The notes beneath the pieces were generated by a model that saw nothing but the letters and a program-made list of their open reading frames with translations, was not told the DNA's origin and did not search any database. From assembly GCA_018645475.1 (NCBI GenBank), contig JABGWU010000046.1:1-53524 (forward strand): a stretch of DNA of 53,524 nt. Reading direction: 5' to 3'. Source of the stretch: Opitutia bacterium. Lineage in GTDB: Bacteria; Verrucomicrobiota; Verrucomicrobiia; Opitutales; Seribacteraceae. A program made the position numbers and the translations under genes. Shown here piece after piece: positions 18,887-28,460 of this stretch. The first letter of the stretch is position 1. The number at the start of each line of letters is the position of its first letter.

Positions 18887-19759
18887 TCATGCACTTAATT
18901 TCACACCGTCAGTCAATACCGACTGTCTAAAAAGATCAATGAGTTGGCGCGTCATAGAACCGGGGACACCATCTCCAATTTCCCTGTGATCAACTTCGAC
19001 ACAAGGAATAACTTCAGCTGCAGTTCCGGTCAGAAAACACTCCTCCGCAGTCCATAGATCGTAACGGGTTAATGCTTGCTCTCGGCAAGGCAAATGCAAT
19101 TTAGCCGCCAAATCAATCACGGCTCCTCTCGTGATCCCTCGAAGTGATCCTGCATCCAATGGGGGTGTATATAAAACGCCTTTAGAAATCATGAACACAT
19201 TATCGCCGGTACACTCAGCTATTTCTCCTTTATCGTTAAGCATTAGAGCTTCTTGAAAACCAACTTTCTTGGCCTCAATCTTGGCTAAAATATTATTCAA
19301 ATAATTTAAGCTTTTTATCGCAGGAGGGAGAGCAGAGGCGTTTATTCGTCTTGTAGGAACAGAAATAATCTTCAACCCTTTTTCGTACAATTCCTCAGGG
19401 TAAAGCTGTATATCATCAGCAATAATAATGACATTCCCTGGTCCGCATCCGTCTGGAGTTAATCCAAGATGGCCCGGTCCACGGGTTACAACTAAACGAA
19501 CATATCCATTCTCTAATTCATTTGCTCGACAAGTATCGCAAACCGCTTTTTTCAACTGCTCTCGATTGAGAGGTAAGTCCAACAGGATTGCCTTCGCCGA
19601 AAACTCCAGGCGTTCGAGATGTTCATCCAACTTAAAAATACATCCATTGTACAAGCGAATGCCCTCGAAAACACCATCCCCATAAAGCAAGCCATGATCA
19701 AAGACAGATATCTTTGCATCTTCTTTTGCAACTAAATCACCGTTAAGATAAATTTTCAT
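18887..19759 (-). CDS. Class IV PLP aminotransferase, branched-chain aminotransferase-like
   Basis: 290 residues. PLP Lys in AIKSLNYLNNILAK (near 149), N-terminal fold VFDHGLLYGDGVFEGIRLYNG (about 20-40), and phosphate-binding region ITRGAVIDLA. The closest match by eye is IlvE of the short methanogen/thermophile type, which interconverts branched-chain amino acids and 2-oxo acids. The same fold includes D-amino-acid aminotransferase and aminodeoxychorismate lyase, and motifs alone do not settle between them; the EGIRLY and LTGTAAEVIP segments favour IlvE. Lies downstream of acs on the same strand (61 nt gap). Confidence 0.82.
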   Translation of the reverse strand: MKIYLNGDLVAKEDAKISVFDHGLLYGDGVFEGIRLYNGCIFKLDEHLERLEFSAKAILLDLPLNREQLKKAVCDTCRANELENGYVRLVVTRGPGHLGLTPDGCGPGNVIIIADDIQLYPEELYEKGLKIISVPTRRINASALPPAIKSLNYLNNILAKIEAKKVGFQEALMLNDKGEIAECTGDNVFMISKGVLYTPPLDAGSLRGITRGAVIDLAAKLHLPCREQALTRYDLWTAEECFLTGTAAEVIPCVEVDHREIGDGVPGSMTRQLIDLFRQSVLTDGVKLSA

Positions 19760-19820
19760 TTATAATAATTCAAATTGAAGTATTTTTATTACTTTGGCGA
19801 GAGCCAAGAAAAAAGGTTAT

Positions 19821-21803
19821 TCACCTATTCCCAATCAAGTGTTCTACCACACTGGGGTCAGCTAAGGTGGATACATCCCCAATTTGATCGGTTTCATTGG
19901 TCGCAATTTTCCGAAGAATTCTTCGCATAATTTTACCAGATCTTGTTTTAGGCAAGGCGGGAGCCCAATGAATCTCGTCCGGGGTCGCAATTGGTCCAAT
20001 CACATCGCGCACCTGTTGTTTTAAGCCAGACCTTAACTCTTCGGTATATTCAACACCTAAATTCAGAGTGACAAAAGCATAAATACCCTCACCTTTCACC
20101 TCGTGAGGAAAGCCGACCACTGCTGACTCAGCAACATCATCATGAGCAACCAATGCACTTTCCACTTCAGCAGTGCCCATCCGGTGACCGGAAACATTTA
20201 TAACATCATCTACCCGGCCAGTTATCCAATAATAACCATCCTCATCCCTACGGCATCCATCACCGGTAAAATAAAAGCCTTTATATTGTTGAAAATAGGT
20301 GCTCTCAAAACGCTCATGGTCTGCAAAAATCGTCCGCATTTGTCCTGGCCAAGGCTCTTCAATAGCCAAGACTCCATTGACTCCATTTCCCTTAATTTCA
20401 TCTCCTGACTGAGGGTCCAATAAAATTGGCTTAACCCCAAAGAATGGGAAAGTTGCGGATCCTGGTTTTAATGGAGTAGCCCCAGGTAGTGGAGAAATAA
20501 GAATACCACCAGTTTCTGTCTGCCACCAAGTGTCCACAATCGGACATCTCTCCTTGCCGGCATTTCGATGATACCATCGCCATGCTTCTGGATTGATTGG
20601 TTCGCCAACGCTCCCAAGAATACGCAAACTATCCATTTTGTATTTACTGGGCCATTCTTCTCCTGCGGCTGCAATTGCTCGAATTGCGGTCGGAGCCGTG
20701 TAAAATTGGTTTACTTTCCACTTTTCAATCACCTGCCAATATCGATCAGGATTCGGGTAGGTGGGAATACCTTCAAACATCATTGTGGTCGCTCCATTAG
20801 CCAATGGCCCATAAACAATATAAGAATGCCCTGTTATCCACCCGATATCCGCTGCACAAAAATAAACATCTTCCTCATGATAATCGAAAATATATTTGTG
20901 GGTGGTTGCAGTGTATACCATGTATCCTGCTGTTGTATGTAAAACTCCTTTAGGCTTTCCGGTGGACCCGGAAGTATACAGAATAAAAAGAGGATCCTCT
21001 GCATCCATTTCCTCACAAGGACACTTATCTTTGGCGTCTTCCATTACCTCATCCCACCAAAGATCCCGTCCGTCCGTCATGGAACATTCAATCCCGGACT
21101 CCTCCCCCACTCTGCGGACCACAATACATGTCTCTACATCTTCCTCCATCTGTCTGGACGCACTATCCATTGCTTGGTCAGCATTGGGTTTCATAGGAAT
21201 TGCCTTGGATCCACGGAATGTACCATTGGCAGTAATTAAAGTCTTACAATTCGAATCCACAATTCGATCTGCCAAAGCCTCCGCAGAAAAACCGCCAAAA
21301 ACAACTGAGTGAACGGCACCAATTCGGGCACATGCCAGCATTGCTATGGTGGCTTCCAAAACCATTGGCAAATAAATTGAAACGCGGTCACCTTTTTTTA
21401 CGCCTCGCTCCTTCAAAACATTGGCAAATTTACAAACCTGCTGATGAAGCATTTTAAAACTGATCGTTTTATCCTCCCCCGGTTCATTACCTTCCCAAAT
21501 GATTGCAGTCTTATTCGAGCGAACATCTAGATGGCGATCCACACAATTATAACAAACATTTGTTTTAGCTCCCCCGAACCACTGAACATCAATGGGGGCC
21601 TTATCCATATCATAATTAAAAGATCTGACTTGGTCCCATTTTTTGAACCAGTGAAAATTATGGGCTATTTCTGACCAAAACTCATCGGGTTCCTCAATAC
21701 TTCTTTGATAGTGTTTTAAATATTCATCCATACTTCCAACATGGGCTTTACTCGAAACATTTGCGGGAGGATTAACGAAGTCAACGGGCTTATTTTCACT
21801 CAT
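19821..21803 (-). CDS. acs: Acetyl-CoA synthetase (AMP-forming)
   Basis: 660 residues, full family length. Activates acetate through acetyl-AMP to acetyl-CoA. Motifs: N-terminal ACAS domain with [11 protein letters not shown] near 37; [15 protein letters not shown] (acetate/CoA region); P-loop [15 protein letters not shown] (near 275); [16 protein letters not shown]; the hinge Asp/Arg region [19 protein letters not shown]; and C-terminal [16 protein letters not shown], whose Lys (near 622) is the site acetylated in other Acs proteins. Divergent from queA by 76 nt. No acetate kinase, phosphotransacetylase or deacylase is nearby. Confidence 0.97.
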   Translation of the reverse strand: MSENKPVDFVNPPANVSSKAHVGSMDEYLKHYQRSIEEPDEFWSEIAHNFHWFKKWDQVRSFNYDMDKAPIDVQWFGGAKTNVCYNCVDRHLDVRSNKTAIIWEGNEPGEDKTISFKMLHQQVCKFANVLKERGVKKGDRVSIYLPMVLEATIAMLACARIGAVHSVVFGGFSAEALADRIVDSNCKTLITANGTFRGSKAIPMKPNADQAMDSASRQMEEDVETCIVVRRVGEESGIECSMTDGRDLWWDEVMEDAKDKCPCEEMDAEDPLFILYTSGSTGKPKGVLHTTAGYMVYTATTHKYIFDYHEEDVYFCAADIGWITGHSYIVYGPLANGATTMMFEGIPTYPNPDRYWQVIEKWKVNQFYTAPTAIRAIAAAGEEWPSKYKMDSLRILGSVGEPINPEAWRWYHRNAGKERCPIVDTWWQTETGGILISPLPGATPLKPGSATFPFFGVKPILLDPQSGDEIKGNGVNGVLAIEEPWPGQMRTIFADHERFESTYFQQYKGFYFTGDGCRRDEDGYYWITGRVDDVINVSGHRMGTAEVESALVAHDDVAESAVVGFPHEVKGEGIYAFVTLNLGVEYTEELRSGLKQQVRDVIGPIATPDEIHWAPALPKTRSGKIMRRILRKIATNETDQIGDVSTLADPSVVEHLIGNR

Positions 21804-21879
21804 ATAATCTAAGGTTTAAGGTTTTTTTAAGTTTTAGGCGATTGCCCATCGCTTGTCGATGAGTTTTAGATAACTATCT

Positions 21880-22938
21880 ATGCTAACCAAAGAATTAGAT
21901 TTCCATTTACCTAAAGAACTCATTGCACAAAAACCATCTGACCGGCGTGATCAATCCCGTCTTCTTGTCTTCAATAGGTTATCCCAAACGATCACCCATC
22001 ACCACTTTCACGAACTACCTAAGATTCTTCCTCCTAACCTTTCCATTTTCCGTAATGATGTTTCTGTTCTAAAAGCACGTATTCCTGGAAAAAGGCCAAG
22101 TGGCGGTGCTGTCGAGTGTCTTCTCTTACGACCTGCATCTTCTCCCGAAAACACATGGCGATGCTTGATAAAACCAGGAGGAAAAACTGTCAAAGCCGGA
22201 AAATTTGCAATCGAAGATGAATATTCTGCAAAAATTATCGAAACCCTTGCATCCGGAGAATACTTGGTTCGTTTTGAACTATCCAAAGACAAAGATCCGA
22301 CTGCCCTTGCTCAAAGGATTGGTTCACTCCCACTTCCACCATATGTCCGGCGACCTGCAGACCAAGAAGATGAAGAACGCTACCAAACCGTCTATGCGAA
22401 CAAGAAAAAATGCTCTGCCGTAGCTGCACCCACAGCCGGCTTACACTTTACACCTGAAATCCTAAAGCGCTTAGAAATGGATGGTCACTCGATTCACGAC
22501 CTAACACTTTCTGTAGGATTGGGAACCTTTCGCCCTATCGAGGCAGAAAAAGTCATAGAGCATCCCATGCACGCAGAAGAATATTTCCTGAGCCCTTCAA
22601 TAAAGTCTGTGCTTAGAGAACCTTCTCTGAAAAGGCTAGCTATAGGTACTACCTGTGTCCGAGCAATAGAGCATTATATGTCCAAAGAAGATTTAAACCT
22701 AAAAAATATCACCCGGGATGAAGCTCAGTTGTTTATCCGTCCACCTTACGCCTTTCAGGGCGTGGACTATTTATTAACTAATTTCCACCTTCCTCGATCC
22801 ACACTACTATGCCTCGTTGCCGCTTTTCTAAAACCTGGGGGCACCGATGGTCTCGGAATACTCAAGAAAATATACTCAGAGGCAATCGCCCAGGACTACC
22901 GATTTTTTTCATATGGTGATGCAATGCTAGTAATTTAA
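21880..22938 (+). CDS. queA: S-adenosylmethionine:tRNA ribosyltransferase-isomerase
   Basis: 352 residues; converts preQ1 in tRNA to epoxyqueuosine using SAM as ribosyl donor. Starts FHLPKELIAQKPSDRRDQSRLLV, the standard QueA N-terminus. Also PLPPYVRRPADQEDEERYQTVYA, AAPTAGLHFTPEIL, VGLGTFRPIE, and at the C-terminus NFHLPRSTLLCLVAAF and FFSYGDAMLV. All are family hallmarks and length is usual. Isolated gene, divergent from acs. No preQ1 riboswitch was recognised in the 76-nt leader, and no Shine-Dalgarno is visible. Confidence 0.97.
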   Translation: MLTKELDFHLPKELIAQKPSDRRDQSRLLVFNRLSQTITHHHFHELPKILPPNLSIFRNDVSVLKARIPGKRPSGGAVECLLLRPASSPENTWRCLIKPGGKTVKAGKFAIEDEYSAKIIETLASGEYLVRFELSKDKDPTALAQRIGSLPLPPYVRRPADQEDEERYQTVYANKKKCSAVAAPTAGLHFTPEILKRLEMDGHSIHDLTLSVGLGTFRPIEAEKVIEHPMHAEEYFLSPSIKSVLREPSLKRLAIGTTCVRAIEHYMSKEDLNLKNITRDEAQLFIRPPYAFQGVDYLLTNFHLPRSTLLCLVAAFLKPGGTDGLGILKKIYSEAIAQDYRFFSYGDAMLVI

Positions 22939-23182
22939 GAAATCGCTCGATAATGATACATCAATTGACATCTCGAGAGAAATCAAACTCATCATAAATT
23001 TGATTTATGCAAATTAACTAACTGCCATAATTCGGTATATTCTAAGAAGCTATCCCTAAGGGAGACCAATGTAAAAAATGAATGTAGCTTGTGGGCATCA
23101 GAATAACACCATACATCCATCGGTCTGAAATAAAAGGCAACAGGGAGGTTGTCTGAAAAAAATCAGATACGAAGATCTATAT
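22939..23182. other. Convergent intergenic region after queA
   Basis: 244 nt with no supported gene. It holds small inverted repeats: CATAAAT-ttg-ATTTATG at 22993-23009, TCCCT-a-AGGGA near 23053, and TCTGA-aaaaaaa-TCAGA near 23152. None has the GC-rich stem plus T-run of an intrinsic terminator. Confidence 0.5.
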
Positions 23183-23971
23183 CTATTGAGCTCTTTCCAA
23201 CGACTTGCTCGACTGATTATAATAAACCTTCTGCGGAAGAGCCTGCACAATAAAATACATCCAAGAAGCATCCTCATTCCTAAACATGTGTGGGTAAATT
23301 TCGGGCCCCGTCCATAACCATTTCTGAGTTGGGCTCCATAACCATAACGAGGATGGAGCATTTGCAGCAGTGTATAACCAACCATGGTGTTGATGGTGAA
23401 TCCAATTATTTCCACCCTCAAAATAATTACCAAACCAACCTGATCTTTTCCAACCTGTTTGTGGAAGTTCGACAGAATCAGAAAGTACATTTTTTGAGAG
23501 ATCGGAAGAATCCGACGCCGGGTCAACTGTAGTGGCACCAACTTTTAAACGTAAAAAAAGAATTGCAGAAAAACCATCTAAATTTGCACTTATCGAAACG
23601 CGGGCATTTTGGGAAATTTTTTCGGCAGTAACAAAGCCGTCTTTAATCACCAACTGAGGACTCGGACTTGTCCAAATTACCTTCGATGGAGATAAGGCGG
23701 TTAATGTTCCATCATCCAGACTTAAAGATGCTTGCAATTTTGTAAATTCGCCGGACAAAAGAGAGTTAGAATTTGTCCTGGCATTTAATTTGATTGGAAC
23801 TGCAAAGTCAGCATAAGGACCAACTTGGTTAGTAACAGTACGGGATGAATCATTTGTGACACCATAAAAAGGAGCACCAAGCACTCCCTCGTGGCTCACT
23901 TTTGCGTGGAGTAACGGGGATAGTGCAATGAGCAAAATGGCTAAAGGGGTAAATATTCGATGTGTATTCAT
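23183..23971 (-). CDS. Secreted protein of unknown function with Trp-rich C-terminal module
   Basis: 262 residues with a signal peptide (MNTHRIFTPLAILLIALSPLLHA, cleavage after HA). Residues 30-150 form a beta-rich region with no family I recognise, although VIWTSPSPQLVIKDGFVTA is reminiscent of an Ig-like or cadherin-like strand pattern. After a Ser/Asp-rich linker, the last 80 residues are a Trp/Tyr-rich module (GWFGNYF, HHGWLYTA, SLWLWSP, WLWTGPEIYP, SWMYFIV). This is clearly similar to the C-terminus of the 1793-residue protein at 42253. An antisense-frame 147-aa ORF overlapping it is a shadow. Divergent from the YceI-like gene, which is also exported. Confidence 0.75.
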   Translation of the reverse strand: MNTHRIFTPLAILLIALSPLLHAKVSHEGVLGAPFYGVTNDSSRTVTNQVGPYADFAVPIKLNARTNSNSLLSGEFTKLQASLSLDDGTLTALSPSKVIWTSPSPQLVIKDGFVTAEKISQNARVSISANLDGFSAILFLRLKVGATTVDPASDSSDLSKNVLSDSVELPQTGWKRSGWFGNYFEGGNNWIHHQHHGWLYTAANAPSSLWLWSPTQKWLWTGPEIYPHMFRNEDASWMYFIVQALPQKVYYNQSSKSLERAQ

Positions 23972-24060
23972 AATTTTTTATGTCAAAGTTTATATTTTTT
24001 ATCGTCCGATCAAGTTGGTCAAGGAAAATTATGTCTTATTTCATAAGATTAATCGACAAT

Positions 24061-24081
24061 CCTATATATTCAGATTATAGG
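24061..24081. repeat. Inverted repeat upstream of the YceI-like gene
   Basis: CCTATA and TATAGG flank 9 nt, ending 9 nt before the ATG at 24091. It may be an operator or part of a promoter in this divergent region; function is unknown. Confidence 0.35.
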
Positions 24082-24090
24082 TTAATATAA

Positions 24091-24753
24091 ATGAATTTGA
24101 ATTATAAGATAATTCTTCCTTTTGTTGGGTACTTGATTCTAGCAGTAAATCTTGCACTTGCTTCTGTTGAATTTGATCTTCAACCTCTAGGAAATTTAAA
24201 CAAAATTTTGGTAAGCCTTAAAAAAGGCGAACAGTTTGGGTTGGGTCAAGTTCAAGGATCTTTCAGTCGGGTTCAAGGCAAAATAAATTTTGATATAAAA
24301 AGCCCAGCGAAAACTGTTGGAAAGATTATTCTGGATGCCCGAAGTCTAAGATTTGGCTATCACAAAGTGGACGGAGATGCCCATCAACCCCAATGGTTAA
24401 ACTCCGAGAAACAACCAAAAATTTCATTTCAATTAGAAGGACTCAGTGAAGAGAATTGGAAGGGTAATACCTTAGGTGCCAAAGCTTCTGGGACTTTATT
24501 ACTTAAAAATACCACCGCCCCTATTTCTTTTCCCGTGACAATTAAGTATCTTTGTTCAAAGCGAAAGAAATTTGATGGTAAACCTGGAGACTTACTTTAC
24601 TTTCAAGGAAATTTGTCTCTCAGTAGAGGAAATTTTGGCATTAACCCCGGAAATATGCTAGGTATTATTCAGGATCAAATAAATGTGGAAATTTCATTGA
24701 TTGCCTGTTCAAGTGGAAAGCGTCCACTTTTACCCTCACGTCTATTTATCTAA
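24091..24753 (+). CDS. YceI-like periplasmic protein
   Basis: 220 residues with a signal peptide (ILPFVGYLILAVNLALA). The mature part follows the YceI lipocalin-like pattern: GSFSRVQGKINFD, ARSLRFG, the LNSEKQPKISFQ strand (compare family FDVEKYPTITF), KASGTLLLKNTTAPISFPV (compare GDLTIKGVTKPV), and a final GNFGINPGNML...DQINVEISLIA. YceI proteins bind isoprenoid or amide lipids in the periplasm, but cellular roles vary. The gene is divergent from the Trp-rich secreted protein and ends 8 nt from the convergent ruvC stop. No cytochrome b561, a frequent YceI partner, is nearby. Confidence 0.8.
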   Translation: MNLNYKIILPFVGYLILAVNLALASVEFDLQPLGNLNKILVSLKKGEQFGLGQVQGSFSRVQGKINFDIKSPAKTVGKIILDARSLRFGYHKVDGDAHQPQWLNSEKQPKISFQLEGLSEENWKGNTLGAKASGTLLLKNTTAPISFPVTIKYLCSKRKKFDGKPGDLLYFQGNLSLSRGNFGINPGNMLGIIQDQINVEISLIACSSGKRPLLPSRLFI

Positions 24754-24761
24754 ACGAGTTT

Positions 24762-25343
24762 CTATTCGGTAGGTTGCCAAGTTAATGCATGGCATAAGGC
24801 TAAGCCCAAAGCATCCGACTGATCGAAAGGCAACGGATTTGGCAATCGTAGCATTTGCGATAATGTTTGAGACATTTGCTCCTTACTTGCCCTCCCAAAA
24901 CCAACCACTGCTTGCTTGACCCGAAGGGGTGCATATTCAAAAACCGGAACTTCGCCGATTGCTGATGCAGAAAGTGCAGCACCTCGTGCCGCTCCCATTA
25001 TTTGAGCAGTCTTGAAATTCTGGACATATATCGTGGCTTCACACGACACATGACGAGGCTTCCATAAATCAATTAAATGAGCAACCGCCTGATGAATCAG
25101 ACCAAGACAGGCGATCGAATCAATCTTTGTTTTTAAAGTAAGTGTTTCCGAATGCAAAAGCTTGCGAGAATTTCCTTCACATTCCAAAATTGCCAAGCCC
25201 GTACCTCTCAAACTTGGGTCAATCCCAAGAATCTTCCCCCTGTATGGGCTTTTAAGCAATAGGGACTTTGGGTCAATTTTAGTTGATTTACTTGACCTAC
25301 CCGCCAAATGCTCGGCCCATAATTTCCTAGAATTTTTTGCCAT
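24762..25343 (-). CDS. ruvC: Crossover junction endodeoxyribonuclease RuvC
   Basis: 193 residues from the ATG at 25343. The track start adds 18 codons that run into the end of the TauE-type gene. Resolves Holliday junctions with RuvAB. Catalytic acidic residues are visible: Asp in ILGIDPSLRGTG (D42), Glu in VSCEATIY, and the C-terminal DQSDALGLALCH. Also VFEYAPLRVKQAVVGFGRASKEQM, the basic DNA-binding segment. There is an N-terminal Lys/Arg/Ser-rich extension of about 35 residues before the usual start. ruvA and ruvB are not in the window. The TauE-type gene lies 11 nt upstream. Confidence 0.93.
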   Translation of the reverse strand: MAKNSRKLWAEHLAGRSSKSTKIDPKSLLLKSPYRGKILGIDPSLRGTGLAILECEGNSRKLLHSETLTLKTKIDSIACLGLIHQAVAHLIDLWKPRHVSCEATIYVQNFKTAQIMGAARGAALSASAIGEVPVFEYAPLRVKQAVVGFGRASKEQMSQTLSQMLRLPNPLPFDQSDALGLALCHALTWQPTE

Positions 25344-25354
25344 AAATATAAGTT

Positions 25355-26155
25355 TTAAAAAAGCATTCGTATTCCAGCAAGCACGATGAAAAACCAAACT
25401 AAACGCTCAAATAAATTTTGGTTAATATATTTTACGATCATGGGAGCAATTGCAGCTCCAATCATGGCAGGAATAAACATCCACCAACTAACAGACATTG
25501 ATTCCAATGTAATAATTTCAAGATCAACCATGAACGGAATTTTAATCACATTTACAATAAGGAAAAGCCAAGCAGAAGTTCCAATAAAAGCGTATTTGGG
25601 AAGACCCATCGCTAAAAGATATAATTGAGCAATTGGACCTGCTGCATTGGCCAACATGGTTGCCACTCCTCCAAGTAAACCAAAGAAAAGTCCCAAAACA
25701 ATGGACCCTTTTGGCATAAGCCCTTTCTCCGTTGGCTTGGCTTTGCTTACTTTCTTTCGGAATTTAACCACAAAATGTAATACGGTCATACTTAACAGAA
25801 TTCCACCAATTACATACTTTAATTGACGGACTTGCACATCTCCTTTCTGAAAGTAGTCGAAAGCCCACCAGCCAAGAATAGTTCCAATAATAAAACACGG
25901 GAGCAAACGAATGATAAATTTCCAATCAGTATGCTTTCGGTAAACCAAGGTAGCCGTGAGATCAGCTGAAATGAGTACTGGTAAAAGTAGTCCAACTGAA
26001 AGAGGTACCCCAACCGGACCTAATGCATCCTCCAAAACCAGGGCGTAAATAGCTACAGTCAAATTACCAGCACCAGGCAAACCACCCTTACTCATTCCCA
26101 TAATAAGTGCACCCATTGCCAAAAGAGACCAATGTGCTGGAGTTAAAAGTTCCAT
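25355..26155 (-). CDS. TauE/SafE-family (DUF81) membrane transporter
   Basis: 266 residues with about eight hydrophobic helices. The N-terminal family signature is GALIMGMSKGGLPGAG and the second-half repeat is GLFFGLLGGVATMLANAAGPI, the duplicated half expected in this family. Members export sulfite, sulfoacetate or other sulfonate-related anions, but substrates are rarely known. Here no sulfonate catabolic genes are adjacent, so only the family is claimed. Ends 11 nt before the ruvC start. Confidence 0.88.
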   Translation of the reverse strand: MELLTPAHWSLLAMGALIMGMSKGGLPGAGNLTVAIYALVLEDALGPVGVPLSVGLLLPVLISADLTATLVYRKHTDWKFIIRLLPCFIIGTILGWWAFDYFQKGDVQVRQLKYVIGGILLSMTVLHFVVKFRKKVSKAKPTEKGLMPKGSIVLGLFFGLLGGVATMLANAAGPIAQLYLLAMGLPKYAFIGTSAWLFLIVNVIKIPFMVDLEIITLESMSVSWWMFIPAMIGAAIAPMIVKYINQNLFERLVWFFIVLAGIRMLF

Positions 26156-26214
26156 TTAAATAATTATGTTCAGTGATTTATGGAGAGTGAGGAAAAAAAA
26201 AAGCAAATAAAAAA

Positions 26215-27294
26215 TTATATTTTAGAAAACACACCAGAGGTAACATTAAAGGATTTCCATTGATATTTCTCGATCTCGGTTGGATAAGTTGTTCCGGAAG
26301 CGAATACTTGAGCCTCTTTGGGAAGGAGTTTTTTAAAATTGGCCTTTCGGGATTCGTCCAGTTCTCCAAGTACATCATCAATGAGTAGAAGAGGAATTCG
26401 ATTTCGAGCATTTTTTAAATACTCGAATTCCGCAAATCGTAGTCCCAAGACAAGCCCTCTCTGCTGTCCTTCCGAAGAAAATGTTTTTGCATCGCGCTGA
26501 TCAAGATGAAATTCAAAGTCATCCCGATGAGGACCGCGACGAGTTGTGCCAAATTGTCGATCTCTCATTCGTTCCTGTATTAAGCGTTTCGAAAAATCTT
26601 CTTCGCTTGAAAGTTCAAGATCGGGTCGGAATCGTAACTTAGCTTCCTCCATTCCACCAGAAAGAGTTTGATAATAAGATGACAGAAAGCTGGATATAAT
26701 AGGCAATGCATCAACTCTAAGTTGATAAACACGAAATGCACTTGGAATTAAACTCTGCTCAAAAGCATCTAGTTCCGGGTCAGCTCCCTCATTCTTCAAT
26801 AAAGCATTCCTCTCTCGCAAGGCACGATGAAATTTTCTTAACGCTGCGAAATATTCAGGGGAAGAAGAAGAAAGGAGTAAATCGAGCCATTTACGACGCT
26901 CTGCTGGTCCGTCCCGAACTAATCGAAAATCTCTAGAAGAAAAAACTACCGAGGGAAACTCACCCAAGTAGTCTGAAAACCGTCTAACTTTTTCACCATC
27001 AACCTCCAATTGCTTATCTCCCTTGTCATGAAATTGTAAAAGTGAGTCGTGGATGTCTCCCTGCTCATCCTTAAACTTAAAAAATAATCTACTTTGCGTT
27101 GTGCCAGCACGTACTAATCCGTCCATCCCCGATTTACGGAAAGAACGCAATGAGGATGAAAGAGCAATAGCTTCTAATAAATTAGTTTTTCCCTGTCCGT
27201 TTTCACCAACAAAAAAAATATGCTGGGCATCAAAAGATAAATTCGCTTTTTCGATATTCCGAAAATTTTCTAAGTTTATGGCAAGAAGTCGCAC
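26215..27294 (-). CDS. recF: DNA replication and repair protein RecF
   Basis: 359 residues; SMC-like ATPase that directs RecOR to load RecA at single-strand gaps. Walker A GENGQGKTNLLEAI (about 31-44), signature SSEGQQRGLVLGLR (near 285), and Walker B LLLIDDVLGELD near 312. The N-terminus LLAINLENFRN is typical. The start codon is GTG at 27294. Not beside dnaA-dnaN-gyrB, where recF usually lies, but with ruvC and a recO-like gene in the same 6-kb stretch. The cysteine desulfurase gene is 8 nt upstream in the same operon. Confidence 0.95.
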   Translation of the reverse strand: MRLLAINLENFRNIEKANLSFDAQHIFFVGENGQGKTNLLEAIALSSSLRSFRKSGMDGLVRAGTTQSRLFFKFKDEQGDIHDSLLQFHDKGDKQLEVDGEKVRRFSDYLGEFPSVVFSSRDFRLVRDGPAERRKWLDLLLSSSSPEYFAALRKFHRALRERNALLKNEGADPELDAFEQSLIPSAFRVYQLRVDALPIISSFLSSYYQTLSGGMEEAKLRFRPDLELSSEEDFSKRLIQERMRDRQFGTTRRGPHRDDFEFHLDQRDAKTFSSEGQQRGLVLGLRFAEFEYLKNARNRIPLLLIDDVLGELDESRKANFKKLLPKEAQVFASGTTYPTEIEKYQWKSFNVTSGVFSKI

Positions 27295-27302
27295 TTTTTA
27301 TT

Positions 27303-28445
27303 TCAAATTGAAATTACGGATGATCTAGAAGACTCTGAACAAAGTTCTTCGTAAGTTCGCCCAAAAGCTTGGGCCAAATTGGACCAATCTGATTCTGTTT
27401 GGTCAAAATATGAACTTACCCGTATTAATCTACGAGATTCACTTCCGGATAAGCCCATTGCCGAAGCAATTAATGAGTACTCACTTTTATTAGTTGAACA
27501 GGCAGAACCCGTGGAAACAGAATAGCCTATTTTATCTAACTTCCCAACCCAGCTCAAATTCTCATATTTAGGTACAACAAAGAGTGAGGTATTCCATAGC
27601 CTTGGGACTTCCTCGCCTAATATTCCTACATTAGGTACTATGTTTTTTAAATCTCTCTCAAATTGATTTCTCCATAAATATCGATCACCCAAAAGAGCTA
27701 ACTTTAATGTTATTTCCTCCCAGGCGGTTAGCATTGAAATAACGCCGGGAAGATTTTCCGTTCCGCCTCTTAAGCTCCCCTCCTGTCCGCCCCCCATTTG
27801 CATTTGAATAGGATGCTTACTGACCAACCAGCCTACACCTTTAGGACCTGCAAATTTATGTGCACTTGCGGAAAAAGATGAACAAAGGGAAAAATTATTT
27901 AAAGCTAATTTGCCGATCCACTGAGTTGCATCACAATGAAAATGAATACCTTGTAATGAGCAAATACGGGCCATTTCCTGCCAAGGTAGCAAAATACCAC
28001 TTTCATTGTTTGCCGCCATTAGTGAAACAAGGCAAATGTCTTCTTGTTTCAGTAATTTCTCTACCCCATCCAAATCAATTATACCAGAATGATCCGAGGG
28101 CATGAAATGAACTCTATCTTGAAACCAATATTTTGCGGACTCAACAACGCTCGAATGCTCAAAGGGAGAGAGTAAACATTGACCTGTCGAATTTAAAGTT
28201 TTTCCAAAATGTGCAAATACTGCATTGTTAGACTCGGTTGCTCCAGAAGTAAAAATTATTTCTTCTTTTTTTATTCCAAAGGAATTCGCAAGATCAAATC
28301 GAGCTCTTTCTAAAAGAGTTCGAGCACGAGCACTAGAGCGATAGGGAGACGATGGATTTTGCCAATTTTGCTCTAAAGCTAAGCTATAAGATGCCAAAGC
28401 ATTTTGCCCCAAAGGGGTGGTGGCGTTGTTATCAAAATAGACCAT
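27303..28445 (-). CDS. Cysteine desulfurase, NifS/IscS family
   Basis: 380 residues from ATG at 28445; the track start is a TTG one codon earlier. PLP enzyme that removes sulfur from cysteine for Fe-S clusters or tRNA thiolation. VYFDNNATTPLG at the N-terminus, FTSGATESNN (PLP phosphate), PLP Lys in SASAHKFAGPKG (near 198), GGGQEGSLRGGTEN, and persulfide Cys in STGSACSTNKSE (near 313). No iscU, sufBCD or mnmA is adjacent, so the acceptor is unknown. Between recF (8 nt) and the LysM lipoprotein (15 nt) on the same strand. Confidence 0.93.
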   Translation of the reverse strand: MVYFDNNATTPLGQNALASYSLALEQNWQNPSSPYRSSARARTLLERARFDLANSFGIKKEEIIFTSGATESNNAVFAHFGKTLNSTGQCLLSPFEHSSVVESAKYWFQDRVHFMPSDHSGIIDLDGVEKLLKQEDICLVSLMAANNESGILLPWQEMARICSLQGIHFHCDATQWIGKLALNNFSLCSSFSASAHKFAGPKGVGWLVSKHPIQMQMGGGQEGSLRGGTENLPGVISMLTAWEEITLKLALLGDRYLWRNQFERDLKNIVPNVGILGEEVPRLWNTSLFVVPKYENLSWVGKLDKIGYSVSTGSACSTNKSEYSLIASAMGLSGSESRRLIRVSSYFDQTESDWSNLAQAFGRTYEELCSESSRSSVISI

Positions 28446-28460
28446 CAAAGTGGCCCAGTT

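Noticed and set aside
19775-19820. Hairpin TTGGC-gaga-GCCAA after acs as terminator
   Set aside because: Short 5-bp stem and the U-run lies on the wrong side.
20568-21312. 124-aa, 138-aa and smaller plus-strand ORFs
   Set aside because: Antisense shadows of acs, whose motifs are complete across this stretch.
23098-23541. 147-aa minus-strand ORF overlapping the 262-aa protein
   Set aside because: It is in another frame and has no domain; the 262-aa frame has a signal peptide and a C-terminal module seen again in the giant protein.
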